DNA of 26,842 nt from an uncultured Clostridium sp. (GCA_946497905.1 CAMMMI010000012.1:1-26842); one strand, 5' to 3'; positions 16,338 to 24,800 are shown, counted from the stretch's first letter. Notes: generated by a model from the letters alone, not told the origin. Made by a program: numbers and translations.

Positions 16338-16369
16338 AGATTATAGAAAGTACACTTTTTATAATCTAA
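16336..16369. terminator. Second stem-loop behind rpsU
   Basis: TTAGATTATAGAAAG pairs with CTTTTTATAATCTAA over 15 positions with one G-T pair and a 4-base loop. It starts inside the T-run of the rpsU terminator, so the two could form a tandem terminator; the role is uncertain. Confidence 0.5.
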
Positions 16370-16487
16370 AAATATAATTGAATAAAAAATGATTTGCTTT
16401 GATATAGTAGATATACGTGTATAACTAGTAATAAATAGGATATAATAAAATTTAGTAAAAGAAATAATAAAAAAAGGAGGAACATAT

Positions 16488-17756
16488 ATGCAATATAAGC
16501 AAATAGAACTAAAAAAGGGGATAAAACTACACACAATAAAAAGTGATAAATTTAAAACAAATTTATTATCTGTATTTTTAACAGTAAAACTAGATAAGGA
16601 AAAAGTAACGAGTAATGCTTTAATACCAAGTGTATTAAGAAGAGGAAGTAAAAATATGCAAACACAAGAAAAAATAAATAAAGAATTAGAAGAATTATAT
16701 GGAGCAAGTTTTGACTGTGGATTAGATAAAGCAGGAGATAATCAAGTTCTAAAATTTTATATGGAAACAATAAATGATAACTACTTACCAGAAAATGATG
16801 GAAATATATTAAAAATATCTTTAGAAAAATTATTAGAACTAGTATTTGATCCATATTTAGAAAATGACTGTTTTTCAAAAGAATATGTCAAACAAGAAAA
16901 AAATAATTTAAAGAATATCATAGAAAGTAAAATAGATAATAAAGGAAGATATGCACTAGATAGGTGTATAGAAGAAATGTATAAAAATGAGCCATTTGGG
17001 TTATATAAATATGGTTATGTAGAAGACTTAGATAAAATAAATGAAAAAGATTTATATAATGTTTATCAAGACTTAATAAAAGATAGTAAGATTGACATTT
17101 TTATAACTGGAAATATAGACGAAAATATAATAGAAGAAATAAAAGATAATGAAAATATAAAAAAGTTACAAGATAGAGAACCAAAATATGAACCACATAA
17201 AATAGAAGATATAGAACAAAAAGAAGAAAAAATAGTAAAAGAATCTATGGATGTAACACAAGGTAAATTAGTAATAGGACTAAATATAAATATAGATAAT
17301 GAAAAAGATAAGTATATTGTATTAATGTTTAATAATATTTTAGGAGGAAGTGCAACATCTAAAATGTTCCAAAATATAAGAGAAAAAGAACATTTAGCAT
17401 ATGTTGCAAACTCAATGTATTTTAGACATAAAAATGTTATATTTATAAATTGTGGGATAGAAATAGAAAATTATGATAAAGCCTTAAGTCTTACAAGAGA
17501 ACAATTAGAAGATATGAAAAAAGGTAATTTTACTGATGAAGATATAAATAATTGTAAAAAAGGAATAATTGCCACTATAAAAGGAATTGAAGACGAACAA
17601 GATACAATGATAACATACTGTTTTGGACAAGAGCTTTCTCAAACAGAAGTGAAACTTGACGAATATCAAGATATAATAGAAAAAATAACAAAAGAACAAA
17701 TAGTTGATATAGCAAATAAAGTATCAATTAATACAATATATTTTTTAAATAATTAG
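16488..17756 (+). CDS. yfmF: M16-family peptidase-like protein YfmF (catalytically inactive partner)
   Basis: A 422-residue protein with the two-lobed M16 (pitrilysin/insulinase) fold. The N-lobe has the GIKLHTIKSDKFKTNLLSVF start and the ALIPSVLRRGS segment in place of the HxxEH zinc site, so it lacks the zinc ligands. The C-lobe contains VLMFNNILGGSATSKMFQNIREKEHLAY, the usual substrate-binding motif. It is paired with an active homologue immediately downstream, as in the Bacillus subtilis ymfF-ymfH pair, which current annotation links to 5-aminopentanol modification of elongation factor P. The pair probably forms a heterodimeric peptidase; the EF-P role here is inferred from family names only. 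ATG follows a perfect AGGAGG. Confidence 0.85.
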   Translation: MQYKQIELKKGIKLHTIKSDKFKTNLLSVFLTVKLDKEKVTSNALIPSVLRRGSKNMQTQEKINKELEELYGASFDCGLDKAGDNQVLKFYMETINDNYLPENDGNILKISLEKLLELVFDPYLENDCFSKEYVKQEKNNLKNIIESKIDNKGRYALDRCIEEMYKNEPFGLYKYGYVEDLDKINEKDLYNVYQDLIKDSKIDIFITGNIDENIIEEIKDNENIKKLQDREPKYEPHKIEDIEQKEEKIVKESMDVTQGKLVIGLNINIDNEKDKYIVLMFNNILGGSATSKMFQNIREKEHLAYVANSMYFRHKNVIFINCGIEIENYDKALSLTREQLEDMKKGNFTDEDINNCKKGIIATIKGIEDEQDTMITYCFGQELSQTEVKLDEYQDIIEKITKEQIVDIANKVSINTIYFLNN

Positions 17757-17793
17757 AAAACAATATGAAACTTTAAGTTACTTAGGCTCAAAG

Positions 17794-17818
17794 TGAAAAT
17801 AAACAATTTTTATTTTCA
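17794..17818 (+). promoter_or_regulatory. Intercistronic stem-loop between yfmF and yfmH
   Basis: TGAAAATAAA pairs perfectly with TTTATTTTCA around CAATT, just before the yfmH ribosome site. There is no T-run behind it; it may influence RNA stability or translation of the second gene. Confidence 0.4.
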
Positions 17819-17848
17819 AGAAAAATTAAAGAAAGAGAGGCGCAATAA

Positions 17849-19123
17849 GTGAAAATTATAGAAAATTCAAAAGTAAAGGAAAAACTATATGTAGACAAAT
17901 TAAAAAATGGCTTAACAGTAATGCTAATTCCAAAAAAGGGAATACAGAAAAAATATTTAATATGGGGAACAAATTATGGTTCAATTGATAGCAATTTTAT
18001 AGTACCAGGAGAAAAACAAGAAACAAAAGTACCAATGGGAATAGCACATTTTTTAGAACATAAAATGTTTGAACAACCAAATGGTACAAATAGTTTAGAT
18101 ACATTAACATCATTAGGAGTTGATGCAAATGCTTATACAACTAATGATCATACAGCATACCTATTTGAAGCCACAGACAATTTTTATGAAGCAATGACAG
18201 AATTAATGGATTATGTACAACATCCATATTTCACAGATGAAAATGTAGAAAAAGAAAAAGGAATAATAGGACAAGAAATAAATATGTATAGTGATAGTCC
18301 AGACTGGAAAGTATATTTAAATGCATTAAAAGCAATGTATCATAATAATCCTGTAAAAATAGATATAGCAGGAACAATAGAATCAATTAGTGAAATAAAT
18401 AAAGATATATTATACAAATGTTATAACACATTTTATAATCCATCAAATATGACATTAGTAGTTTCAGGAGACTTTAATCCAGAAGAAATGATAGAAGAAG
18501 TTAAAAACAGATTAATAGATGTAAAATCTAATGGAAAAATAAAAAGAATATATCCAGAAGAACCAGAAACAATAGTACAAGAGAAAATAGAAGAAAAATT
18601 GGAAGTAAGCCAGCCAATGTATGCGATAGGAATAAAAGATACAAATAATGAATGTGATAAAGAAACTGTAAAAAAACACATATCTATAGAAATAATATTA
18701 AGATTGCTAATAGGAAAAAGCTCAAAATTATACAAAGAATTATATGATGAAGGAATCATATATTCAAGACCAAGTTTAGATTATGAATTTTCAAAAACTT
18801 ATGCACATATTATGATTATGGGACAATCAAACGAGCCAAAAGAAGTGTATAAAAGAATAAAAATGGAAATAAAGAACTTAAAAGAAAAAGGAATAAATGA
18901 AGAAGACATGAATAGAACCAAAAAAATGATATATGGTGCATATGTAAGAGAATATAATGATGTAGCAGATATAGCAAGAATGTTTTTATCAGATAATTTT
19001 AAAGGAATTAATAGTTTTGACTATTTAGAGGAAATAGAAGGGATAAATGTTGAATATTTAATGCAAGTGTTAGATGATGTATTTAAAGAGGATAAAATGG
19101 TGATTTCTATTGTGAAAAATTAA
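17849..19123 (+). CDS. yfmH: M16-family zinc peptidase YfmH
   Basis: A 424-residue M16 peptidase. The inverted zinc motif H67-FLE-H71 is intact, and E143 in the GQEINMY segment is the likely third ligand. GVDANAYTTNDHTAYLFEA and YNTFYNPSNMTLVVSGDFNPEEM are typical of the family. The C-lobe has IILRLLIGKSSKLYKELYDEGII. Its partner YfmF lies 92 bases upstream and lacks the zinc ligands, the arrangement of paired M16B enzymes in which one subunit supplies the metal site and the other the substrate loop. The start is GTG with GAGAGG eight bases before it. The substrate is unknown; current annotation associates the family with EF-P modification. A terminator follows 43 bases after the stop codon. 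Confidence 0.9.
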   Translation: MKIIENSKVKEKLYVDKLKNGLTVMLIPKKGIQKKYLIWGTNYGSIDSNFIVPGEKQETKVPMGIAHFLEHKMFEQPNGTNSLDTLTSLGVDANAYTTNDHTAYLFEATDNFYEAMTELMDYVQHPYFTDENVEKEKGIIGQEINMYSDSPDWKVYLNALKAMYHNNPVKIDIAGTIESISEINKDILYKCYNTFYNPSNMTLVVSGDFNPEEMIEEVKNRLIDVKSNGKIKRIYPEEPETIVQEKIEEKLEVSQPMYAIGIKDTNNECDKETVKKHISIEIILRLLIGKSSKLYKELYDEGIIYSRPSLDYEFSKTYAHIMIMGQSNEPKEVYKRIKMEIKNLKEKGINEEDMNRTKKMIYGAYVREYNDVADIARMFLSDNFKGINSFDYLEEIEGINVEYLMQVLDDVFKEDKMVISIVKN

Positions 19124-19165
19124 AAAAATATGTATAAAAATAGCAAGAAAAAATATGTTAAAAAA

Positions 19166-19204
19166 ATGGTATTTATGAAAATATAAAAATAATACCGTTT
19201 TTTT
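19166..19204 (+). terminator. Rho-independent terminator after yfmH
   Basis: ATGGTATT pairs with AATACCGT (one G-T pair) around a 17-base AT loop, followed by a run of seven T. Confidence 0.6.
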
Positions 19205-19214
19205 ATTTGTCAAA

Positions 19215-19222
19215 TTGTCGAA
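19215..19222 (+). promoter_or_regulatory. Candidate Spo0A box
   Basis: TTGTCGAA is a perfect match to the 0A-box consensus (TGNCGAA core). It lies about 50 bases upstream of the predicted promoter of the Spo0E-like gene. Confidence 0.45.
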
Positions 19223-19271
19223 AAACAAAAAAGCATGTCGTACGAAAGTTGTTAAAAACCATTGAAAATAC

Positions 19272-19300
19272 TTGACTTAGAGATATTTATGTGGTAATTT
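19272..19300 (+). promoter_or_regulatory. Probable promoter of the Spo0E-like gene
   Basis: TTGACT (19272-19277), 17 bases, TAATTT (19295-19300). The -10 is a weak match. Confidence 0.45.
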
Positions 19301-19343
19301 ATAAATATACAAATGATAAAAAAATTGAAAAGGAGAGATAAAA

Positions 19344-19514
19344 ATGTTGAATGATGAAATTTGTAAATTAAGAGACAAATTGAATAAAAGCATAGAAAAT
19401 GGAGATGATTATAGCATAATTTATCAATTGAGTATAGAGCTAGATGAATTAATTGCGAACTATTATAAAAATGTCAAAAATAATAAAAAAAAACTAATGA
19501 TGATGCCAATATAA
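19344..19514 (+). CDS. Spo0E-family aspartyl-phosphate phosphatase-like protein
   Basis: A 56-residue protein beginning MLNDEICKLRDKLNKSIE and ending KKLMMMPI. It carries the Spo0E signature Ser-I-E-L-D-E-L-I-A-N-Y-Y (residues about 30-41) after a first helix, the arrangement of the small two-helix Spo0E-like proteins. Family members dephosphorylate phosphorylated Spo0A and so oppose sporulation. AAGGAGAG stands eight bases before the ATG. It is a single-gene unit with its own promoter and a stem-loop downstream. A perfect Spo0A box upstream suggests Spo0A feedback. Homologues occur chiefly in endospore-forming lineages, but presence alone does not prove the organism sporulates. Confidence 0.85.
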   Translation: MLNDEICKLRDKLNKSIENGDDYSIIYQLSIELDELIANYYKNVKNNKKKLMMMPI

Positions 19515-19533
19515 ATAGTAAAATGTAATCATG

Positions 19534-19562
19534 TCCTTTTAAAGATGCAATTTTTAAAGGGG
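19534..19562 (+). terminator. Terminator of the Spo0E-like gene
   Basis: CCTTTTAAA pairs with TTTAAAGGG (one G-T pair) around a 9-base loop. A short imperfect T-stretch follows (CTTTATTATT). Confidence 0.55.
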
Positions 19563-19645
19563 CTTTATTATTGGGATATTATGCATTGATAAAATTGTGA
19601 GTGTATTAAAATCTTCAAAAAAATATGAATTATAAATGAAAAATC

Positions 19646-19674
19646 TTGAAAAAACAAAAAGAGAAATGTATAAT
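19646..19674 (+). promoter_or_regulatory. Promoter of the S1-domain gene
   Basis: TTGAAA (19646-19651), 17 bases, TATAAT (19669-19674), 35 bases before the start codon. Confidence 0.75.
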
Positions 19675-19709
19675 AATAAAAAACGTAAGAAAAAAGGAGA
19701 AAAATACAA

Positions 19710-20513
19710 ATGAGCTCACTAAAATTTAAACCAGAAGGATGGAATAACGAAATATCACAAATAGACATTAGTAAGATAAAAAATTATATACAAAATGATG
19801 AAATAATGCAGGGATTAGTAAAAAAATGCGATAAAGATTATAATCTTTATATAAACTTACAAAATGGATTAACAGGAATAATGCCAAGAGAAGAAATAGA
19901 AGCAATAAACTTACAGCAAAATAATTTACCAAGAGAAAATATATGTACAGGAAAAGTGCATAAATTTGTACAATTTAAGATAAAAGAAATAAAAGACGAT
20001 AATACAATAATAATATCAAGAAAAAATGTGCAAGAAGAAGCTTTAAAATGGGTTAAAAATGATTTAGAAGTAGGACAAAGAGTACAAGGTATTGTAAAAA
20101 GTATAAAACCATATGGAGCATTTATAGAAATAGGAGGAGGAATAGTAGGTTTAGCACATATAGAAGATTTATCAATAGCAAGAATAAAATCACCATATGA
20201 AAGATTAAAAATTGGACAAAAAGTCGAAGTTGTGATAAAATCTATAGACAAGCAAAAAGGAAAAGTAATACTATCATATAAAGAAATATTAGGTACATGG
20301 GAAGAAAATGCTAAGAAGTTTGAACAAGGAATGAAAACTTATGGCATAATAAGAGAAACAGAAAAAAATAAAAATGGCATTTTTATAGAGCTTAATCCTA
20401 ATTTAGTAGGAATGGCAGAATATCAAGAAGGATTAGAATACGGAGAAAAAGTTAGTGTGTACATAAGAAAAATAGATGAGGAAAAAAAGAAGATAAAATT
20501 AAACATTTTATAA
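19710..20513 (+). CDS. S1 RNA-binding domain protein (ribosomal-protein-S1-like, three repeats)
   Basis: This 267-residue cytoplasmic protein contains three OB-fold S1 repeats. The first (about 34-105) is degenerate: GLVKKCDKDYNLYINLQNGLTGIMPREEIE. The second (about 118-192) is canonical: GQRVQGIVKSIKPYGAFIEIG, GLAHIEDLS, GQKVEVVIKSID, KVILSYKE. The third (about 207-267) is a recognizable but shorter repeat with GIFIELNPNLVGMAEYQ. The layout matches the small S1-like proteins of Clostridia annotated as S1 homologues, which have fewer repeats than the six of E. coli S1. Role in mRNA binding or translation is inferred. It has a good promoter and an AAAAGGAG ribosome site. Confidence 0.88.
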   Translation: MSSLKFKPEGWNNEISQIDISKIKNYIQNDEIMQGLVKKCDKDYNLYINLQNGLTGIMPREEIEAINLQQNNLPRENICTGKVHKFVQFKIKEIKDDNTIIISRKNVQEEALKWVKNDLEVGQRVQGIVKSIKPYGAFIEIGGGIVGLAHIEDLSIARIKSPYERLKIGQKVEVVIKSIDKQKGKVILSYKEILGTWEENAKKFEQGMKTYGIIRETEKNKNGIFIELNPNLVGMAEYQEGLEYGEKVSVYIRKIDEEKKKIKLNIL

Positions 20514-20601
20514 AATAGTTAATTTACAAAATATTTAAAATTAAAATTTTGTTTTATAATTTTAAATTATAGATATTTCTAAATTTAAGGAGGAGTAGAT
20601 T

Positions 20602-21537
20602 ATGGTTGAAGATAGCCAAATTAAAGCACAAGTATCACCATTTGCAATCAGAGAAGGTGAAATAAAAACTTTTGATGGTAAAGATGGATATGTGTCAATG
20701 AATCAAATAGTACATAAGATAAATATAGGTCATATAAATGAAATTCATTTTGCTATATTAGAATTAGTAAATGAATTTGAATTTATAACATCAAGACAAT
20801 TATACCAAATGCTTGAAATAAAAGGAATTGACCCTAAATCACAAGATAAATTAAACAATAAATTAGATCAACTTGTAAAGTCTAAAATTTTAACAAGATA
20901 TTATTTTACTTCTGATGAAGGAAAAGGAATATATAGAATATATTGTTTAGAAAAGATGGGAAAATATTTACTTAACTCAAAAGAAATAGAATGTAAATGG
21001 CAACCATCAGATAATACAAAACCAGTCCCAATGATAAAGAAGAGATTAGCAGGAAATCAAACATTAATAGCTTATTTAAGAAAAGTAAAAGCTTTTGATA
21101 GTTATACAGTTAAGCCAGCAATAACAGCAAAAGTTGCAGGAAAGCTATTTAAAGCAACAGGAGGGGCTGTAAAACTTACAAAAAATAATAAATCAATACA
21201 ATTTTTATTTGAAGTAATAAGAAGAGAACAAGACTGGCAAAAAAAATTAGTAGACAAAATAAAATTATATAAAGACTTTTACGAAAATTTTGTTCTTGGA
21301 GATTCAGGATTTTCAAGTATGCCACAACTAATATTAGTTTGTGAAGATGAAAAACATATGGCTGAAACATTTAAGGAAATTGTTACTAACCAAATAGAAA
21401 TACCTCAAATAAAATTGTATTTTACAACTGATTTGAGACAAAATGAAGAAACATTAGAAAATACATTAGTTGATTTTAAATTAGTTGGTGGTAAATATAA
21501 AATGGAAAATATTGAATTAAAATTATTAGGAATGTAA
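20602..21537 (+). CDS. Replication-relaxation-like winged-helix/nuclease-fold protein
   Basis: A 311-residue protein of uncertain function. After a polar leader, residues about 45-120 form a winged helix (FAILELVNEFEFITSRQLYQM, DKLNNKLDQLVKSKILTRYYF, KGIYRIYCLEKMGKYLL). Residues about 195-300 look like a restriction-endonuclease-type core: IQFLFEVIRREQDWQKKL, VDKIKLYKDFYEN, PQLILVCEDEKHMAETFKEI and IKLYFTTDL. This combination resembles the Replic_Relax family of plasmid and conjugative-element proteins. The conserved Asp usually found next to the strand glutamate is not obvious, so it may be non-catalytic. ATG follows AAGGAGGAG. The neighbours are chromosomal housekeeping genes and no other plasmid gene is visible. 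The family assignment is tentative. Confidence 0.75.
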   Translation: MVEDSQIKAQVSPFAIREGEIKTFDGKDGYVSMNQIVHKINIGHINEIHFAILELVNEFEFITSRQLYQMLEIKGIDPKSQDKLNNKLDQLVKSKILTRYYFTSDEGKGIYRIYCLEKMGKYLLNSKEIECKWQPSDNTKPVPMIKKRLAGNQTLIAYLRKVKAFDSYTVKPAITAKVAGKLFKATGGAVKLTKNNKSIQFLFEVIRREQDWQKKLVDKIKLYKDFYENFVLGDSGFSSMPQLILVCEDEKHMAETFKEIVTNQIEIPQIKLYFTTDLRQNEETLENTLVDFKLVGGKYKMENIELKLLGM

Positions 21538-21583
21538 ACTGATAACTTATTAAATAAATTAACATTAAAAAGATATAATATAT

Positions 21584-21612
21584 AAAAATCCTAGGCAATG
21601 CCTAAGATTTTT
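21584..21612. terminator. Bidirectional terminator between convergent genes
   Basis: AAAAATCCTAGGCA pairs with TGCCTAAGATTTTT with one mismatch and a minimal loop. T-runs follow in both directions. It overlaps the pflA stop codon and last codons (minus strand) and serves the plus-strand gene ending at 21537. Confidence 0.8.
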
Positions 21613-22319
21613 TTGGCTCTTTGTACATCTTTATTAGTGGCTTGTTTTACACCATCTAATTCATACTTATAACCCAATTTAGTCCACTTATGTTTTCCCA
21701 AATTATGATAAGGAAGAATTTCTACTTTTTTAACATTATTCAAAGTAGACAAAAAATCTCTTAATTTAATCAAATCTTCCTCATCATCAGTATATCCAGG
21801 AATTAGAACCTGTCTAACCCAAACAGGAATATTATTATCACTTAAATATCTAGCAAAAGCTAATTCCAATTTATTTGAAAAGCCAACTAAATCTTTACAT
21901 TTTTCATCATCTATATGTTTTATATCAAGTAATACCAAATCAGTTAAACTTAGTAATTTCTTAATATCATCAGTCAAAGAAACCATACCAGATGTATCAA
22001 TACAAGTATGAATGCCCTCTTCTTTTAATTTAGAAAAAAGTTCTATCAAAAAGTTTACCTGTAATAGAGGTTCGCCACCAGTAACAGTAACACCACCATT
22101 AGGATGAATATAATTTTTATAACGCATAATTTTGTTAAAAATATCATCCAAAGAAGCATAATTTCCAGCTTTAATATCCCAAGTATCTCTATTATGGCAA
22201 TACTTACATTTTAAATGACAACCCTGTAAAAATAAAACAAATCTAATTCCAGGACCATCAACAGTTCCAAAAGATTCAATAGAATGAACCTTAGCATAAT
22301 ATCTTAAATCATAATCCAT
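21591..22319 (-). CDS. pflA: Pyruvate formate-lyase activating enzyme
   Basis: A 242-residue radical-SAM enzyme that abstracts hydrogen from the catalytic glycine of PflB. The cluster motif is C34-HLK-C38-KY-C41. SIESFGTVDGPGIRFVLFLQGC, GGVTVTGGEPLLQ, LLDIKHID and a C-terminal VEILPYHNLGKHKW are family hallmarks. Length is normal. I choose ATG at 22319; a TTG at 22325 would add two residues. The only ribosome site (AAGGAG, plus-strand 22370-22375) is separated from the start by a 40-base palindrome. If that palindrome is folded out, the distance to ATG falls to about ten bases. The gene follows pflB in the same direction, so both are probably one transcript from the pflB promoter. Confidence 0.95.
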   Translation of the reverse strand: MDYDLRYYAKVHSIESFGTVDGPGIRFVLFLQGCHLKCKYCHNRDTWDIKAGNYASLDDIFNKIMRYKNYIHPNGGVTVTGGEPLLQVNFLIELFSKLKEEGIHTCIDTSGMVSLTDDIKKLLSLTDLVLLDIKHIDDEKCKDLVGFSNKLELAFARYLSDNNIPVWVRQVLIPGYTDDEEDLIKLRDFLSTLNNVKKVEILPYHNLGKHKWTKLGYKYELDGVKQATNKDVQRAKKILGIA

Positions 22320-22328
22320 AATCAAAAT

Positions 22329-22368
22329 TATAATAGGGAAAAGGGGACGTCCTTTTTTCCCTATTATA
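22329..22368 (-). repeat. REP-like hairpin between the pflA ribosome site and start codon
   Basis: TATAATAGGGAAAA (22329-22342) and TTTTCCCTATTATA (22355-22368) pair perfectly. The centre GGGGACGTCCTT contains GGACGTCC, the core shared with the REP-like sequences at 7297 and, in diverged form, 9202 and 10556. Confidence 0.75.
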
Positions 22369-22405
22369 TCTCCTTACTAAAATTTTGTACTATTTATATT
22401 ATTTC

Positions 22406-24643
22406 CTATATTCTCTCATGAATTGTTCTGTTTATTACGTCTAATTGTTGTTCTCTTGTTAGTTTTGTAAAGTGTACAGCATATCCTGAAACTCTAATAG
22501 TTAATTGAGGATATTTTTCTGGATGTTCCATTGCATCTTCCAATAATTTTCTGTCAAAAACATTTACATTTATATGATGTCCTGTTTGCGCAAAATATCC
22601 ATCTAACATGTTAACAAGATTAGTTACTCTTTCATCTTCTGTTTTGCCAAGTGTTCCTGGTGTTATTGAAAATGTGAAAGATATTCCATCTTCAGCAGAA
22701 TCAAATGGCAATTTAGCTATAGAGTTCATTACTGCTAATGCACCATTACTATCTCTTCCGTGTAAAGGGTTAGCTCCTGGACCAAAAGGTTGTCCAGCTC
22801 TTCTACCATCAGGAGTATTTCCTGTAGCTTTACCATATACAACATTTGATGTTATTGTTAATATAGATAATGTGTGTTTAGAATTTCTGTAAGTTTGATA
22901 TTTTCTCAATTTGTTCATAAAAGTTTTAACAACATTTACAGCTATTTCATCTACTCTATCATCATCATTACCAAACTTAGGAAAATCTCCTTCTACTTGA
23001 TAATCAACAGCTAATCCATTAGAATCTCTTATAACTTTTACTTTAGCATATTTAATAGCAGATAAAGAATCAGCAACAACTGATAAACCAGCTATACCAC
23101 ATGCCATAGTTCTTATAATTTCTCTGTCATGAAGTGCCATTTCAATTGCTTCATATGAATATTTATCATGCATATAATGAATTATATTTAAAGCTTTTAT
23201 ATAAATTTTAGCAACATAATCCATCATTTGCTCAAATTTTCTCATTACCTCATCATACTCTAAATATTCAGAACGAATTGGTTCAAATTCTGGTGTTATT
23301 TGTTTAAATGTTTTTTCATCTTTTCCACCATTTATAGCATAAAGCAATGTTTTAGCAAGATTTGCTCTAGCTCCAAAGAATTGCATTTGTTTACCAATCT
23401 TCATAGGAGACACACAACAAGCAATTCCATAATCATCACCTAAAGTTTCTCTCATTAAATCGTCATTTTCATATTGAATAGATGATGTTTTTACAGATAA
23501 ATCTGTAGTATATCTTTTAAATCCTTCTGGTAATCTAGTAGACCAAAGAACTGTAAGGTTTGGTTCAGGTGCAGGACCTAAATTTTCTAATGTGTGCAAA
23601 ATTCTAAAAGAATTTTTAGTAACTAAAGTTCTTCCATCTATACCCATTCCACCAATACTTTCTGTTACCCAAACAGGGTCTCCACTGAATAACTCATTAT
23701 ATTCAGGAGTTCTTAAGAAACGAACCAATCTTAATTTCATAACAAAATGATCCATAATCTCCTGAACTTCTTCTTCAGTTAAAGTACCATTTTTTAAATC
23801 TCTTTCAAAATAAATATCTAAAAATGTAGAATTTCTACCTATACTCATAGCAGCACCATTTTGATCTTTAATAGCACCTAAATAGCCAAAATATAGCCAT
23901 TGAACAGCTTCTTTACCATTACTAGCAGGTTTAGAAATATCAAACCCATATTTAGAAGCCATAACTTTTAACTCATTTAAAGCACTAATTTGATCAGCAG
24001 TTTCTTCTCTTTGACGAATAACATCTTCTGTCATTTCATTTGCATCTAATACTTCTAACTCTTTTTTCTTTTCTTCAATTAGAACGTCAACTCCATAAAG
24101 AGCAACTCTTCTATAATCTCCTATGATTCTTCCTCTACCATAACCATCAGGAAGACCTGTTATTAAATGAGAACTTCTAGCAGCTCTTATATCTGGTGTG
24201 TAAGCACTAAATACACCATCATTATGAGTTTTTCTATATTTGTGGAAAATTTCTTCAACTTCTGGATCTACTTTTCTTCCATAAGCTTCACATGATTTTT
24301 CCACAATTCTTATTCCTCCAAAAGGCATAATAGCTCTTTTTAAAGGCTTGTCAGTTTGAAGACCAACAATAGTTTCTAAATCTTTATCAATATATCCAGC
24401 ATCATGAGAAGATACTGTTGATACAGTTTTAGTATCTATGTCTAAAACACCGCCTTCAGAATCATGTTCTTTTTTATATAATTCTAAAACTTCATCCCAT
24501 AATTTTTTAGTTTTTTCGGTAGTTCCAACTAAAAAACTAGAATCGCCTTCATATGGGGTGTAATTCTTTTGTATAAAATCTCTAACATTTATTTCATCTT
24601 GCCAATCTCCTTTTTGGAAATTATCCCATTGATTAAATTTCAT
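22406..24643 (-). CDS. pflB: Formate acetyltransferase (pyruvate formate-lyase)
   Basis: This 745-residue glycyl-radical enzyme converts pyruvate and CoA to acetyl-CoA and formate, a central step in anaerobic mixed-acid fermentation. The catalytic cysteine pair is C409-C410 in GIACCVSPM. The radical glycine is near residue 720 in IRVSGYAVHF. NEL-type substrate and structural segments (RIIGDYRRVALYGVDVLIEEKK, TPDGRRAGQPFGPGANP, HINVNVFD) are all present and the length is normal. ATG follows AAGGAGGT at a good distance. It is upstream of its activase pflA. Its active form would be destroyed by oxygen, consistent with an anaerobe. Confidence 0.98.
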   Translation of the reverse strand: MKFNQWDNFQKGDWQDEINVRDFIQKNYTPYEGDSSFLVGTTEKTKKLWDEVLELYKKEHDSEGGVLDIDTKTVSTVSSHDAGYIDKDLETIVGLQTDKPLKRAIMPFGGIRIVEKSCEAYGRKVDPEVEEIFHKYRKTHNDGVFSAYTPDIRAARSSHLITGLPDGYGRGRIIGDYRRVALYGVDVLIEEKKKELEVLDANEMTEDVIRQREETADQISALNELKVMASKYGFDISKPASNGKEAVQWLYFGYLGAIKDQNGAAMSIGRNSTFLDIYFERDLKNGTLTEEEVQEIMDHFVMKLRLVRFLRTPEYNELFSGDPVWVTESIGGMGIDGRTLVTKNSFRILHTLENLGPAPEPNLTVLWSTRLPEGFKRYTTDLSVKTSSIQYENDDLMRETLGDDYGIACCVSPMKIGKQMQFFGARANLAKTLLYAINGGKDEKTFKQITPEFEPIRSEYLEYDEVMRKFEQMMDYVAKIYIKALNIIHYMHDKYSYEAIEMALHDREIIRTMACGIAGLSVVADSLSAIKYAKVKVIRDSNGLAVDYQVEGDFPKFGNDDDRVDEIAVNVVKTFMNKLRKYQTYRNSKHTLSILTITSNVVYGKATGNTPDGRRAGQPFGPGANPLHGRDSNGALAVMNSIAKLPFDSAEDGISFTFSITPGTLGKTEDERVTNLVNMLDGYFAQTGHHINVNVFDRKLLEDAMEHPEKYPQLTIRVSGYAVHFTKLTREQQLDVINRTIHERI

Positions 24644-24693
24644 AAAATACCTCCTTAAATCTTTATTTTATTATTTACAATTTTCCACATAAT

Positions 24694-24722
24694 ATAATAG
24701 CACAAGAAAAAAATAATATCAA
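24694..24722 (-). promoter_or_regulatory. Promoter of pflB-pflA
   Basis: On the minus strand: TTGATA (24722-24717), 17 bases, TATTAT (24699-24694). ATTGATA also occurs 11 bases further upstream as a direct repeat, but it is not an FNR-type dyad. Confidence 0.65.
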
Positions 24723-24800
24723 TTATATATTATCAATATTTTAAATTAAAAAAACATTTTAAAAAGCTAAAATAAACCCAAAAGAATAAAAAAGATAAAA

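Noticed and set aside
19231..19246. Second Spo0A box in ATGTCGTACGAAAG
   Set aside because: TGTCGTA and ACGAA do not match TGNCGAA on either strand; the short palindrome TCGTACGA is not an 0A box.
22608..22892. 94-codon plus-strand open frame opposite pflB
   Set aside because: It lies wholly within the highly conserved glycyl-radical end of pflB and has no ribosome site.
24717..24740. FNR-type site upstream of pflB
   Set aside because: The two ATTGATA motifs are direct repeats 11 bases apart, not the inverted TTGAT-N4-ATCAA arrangement.
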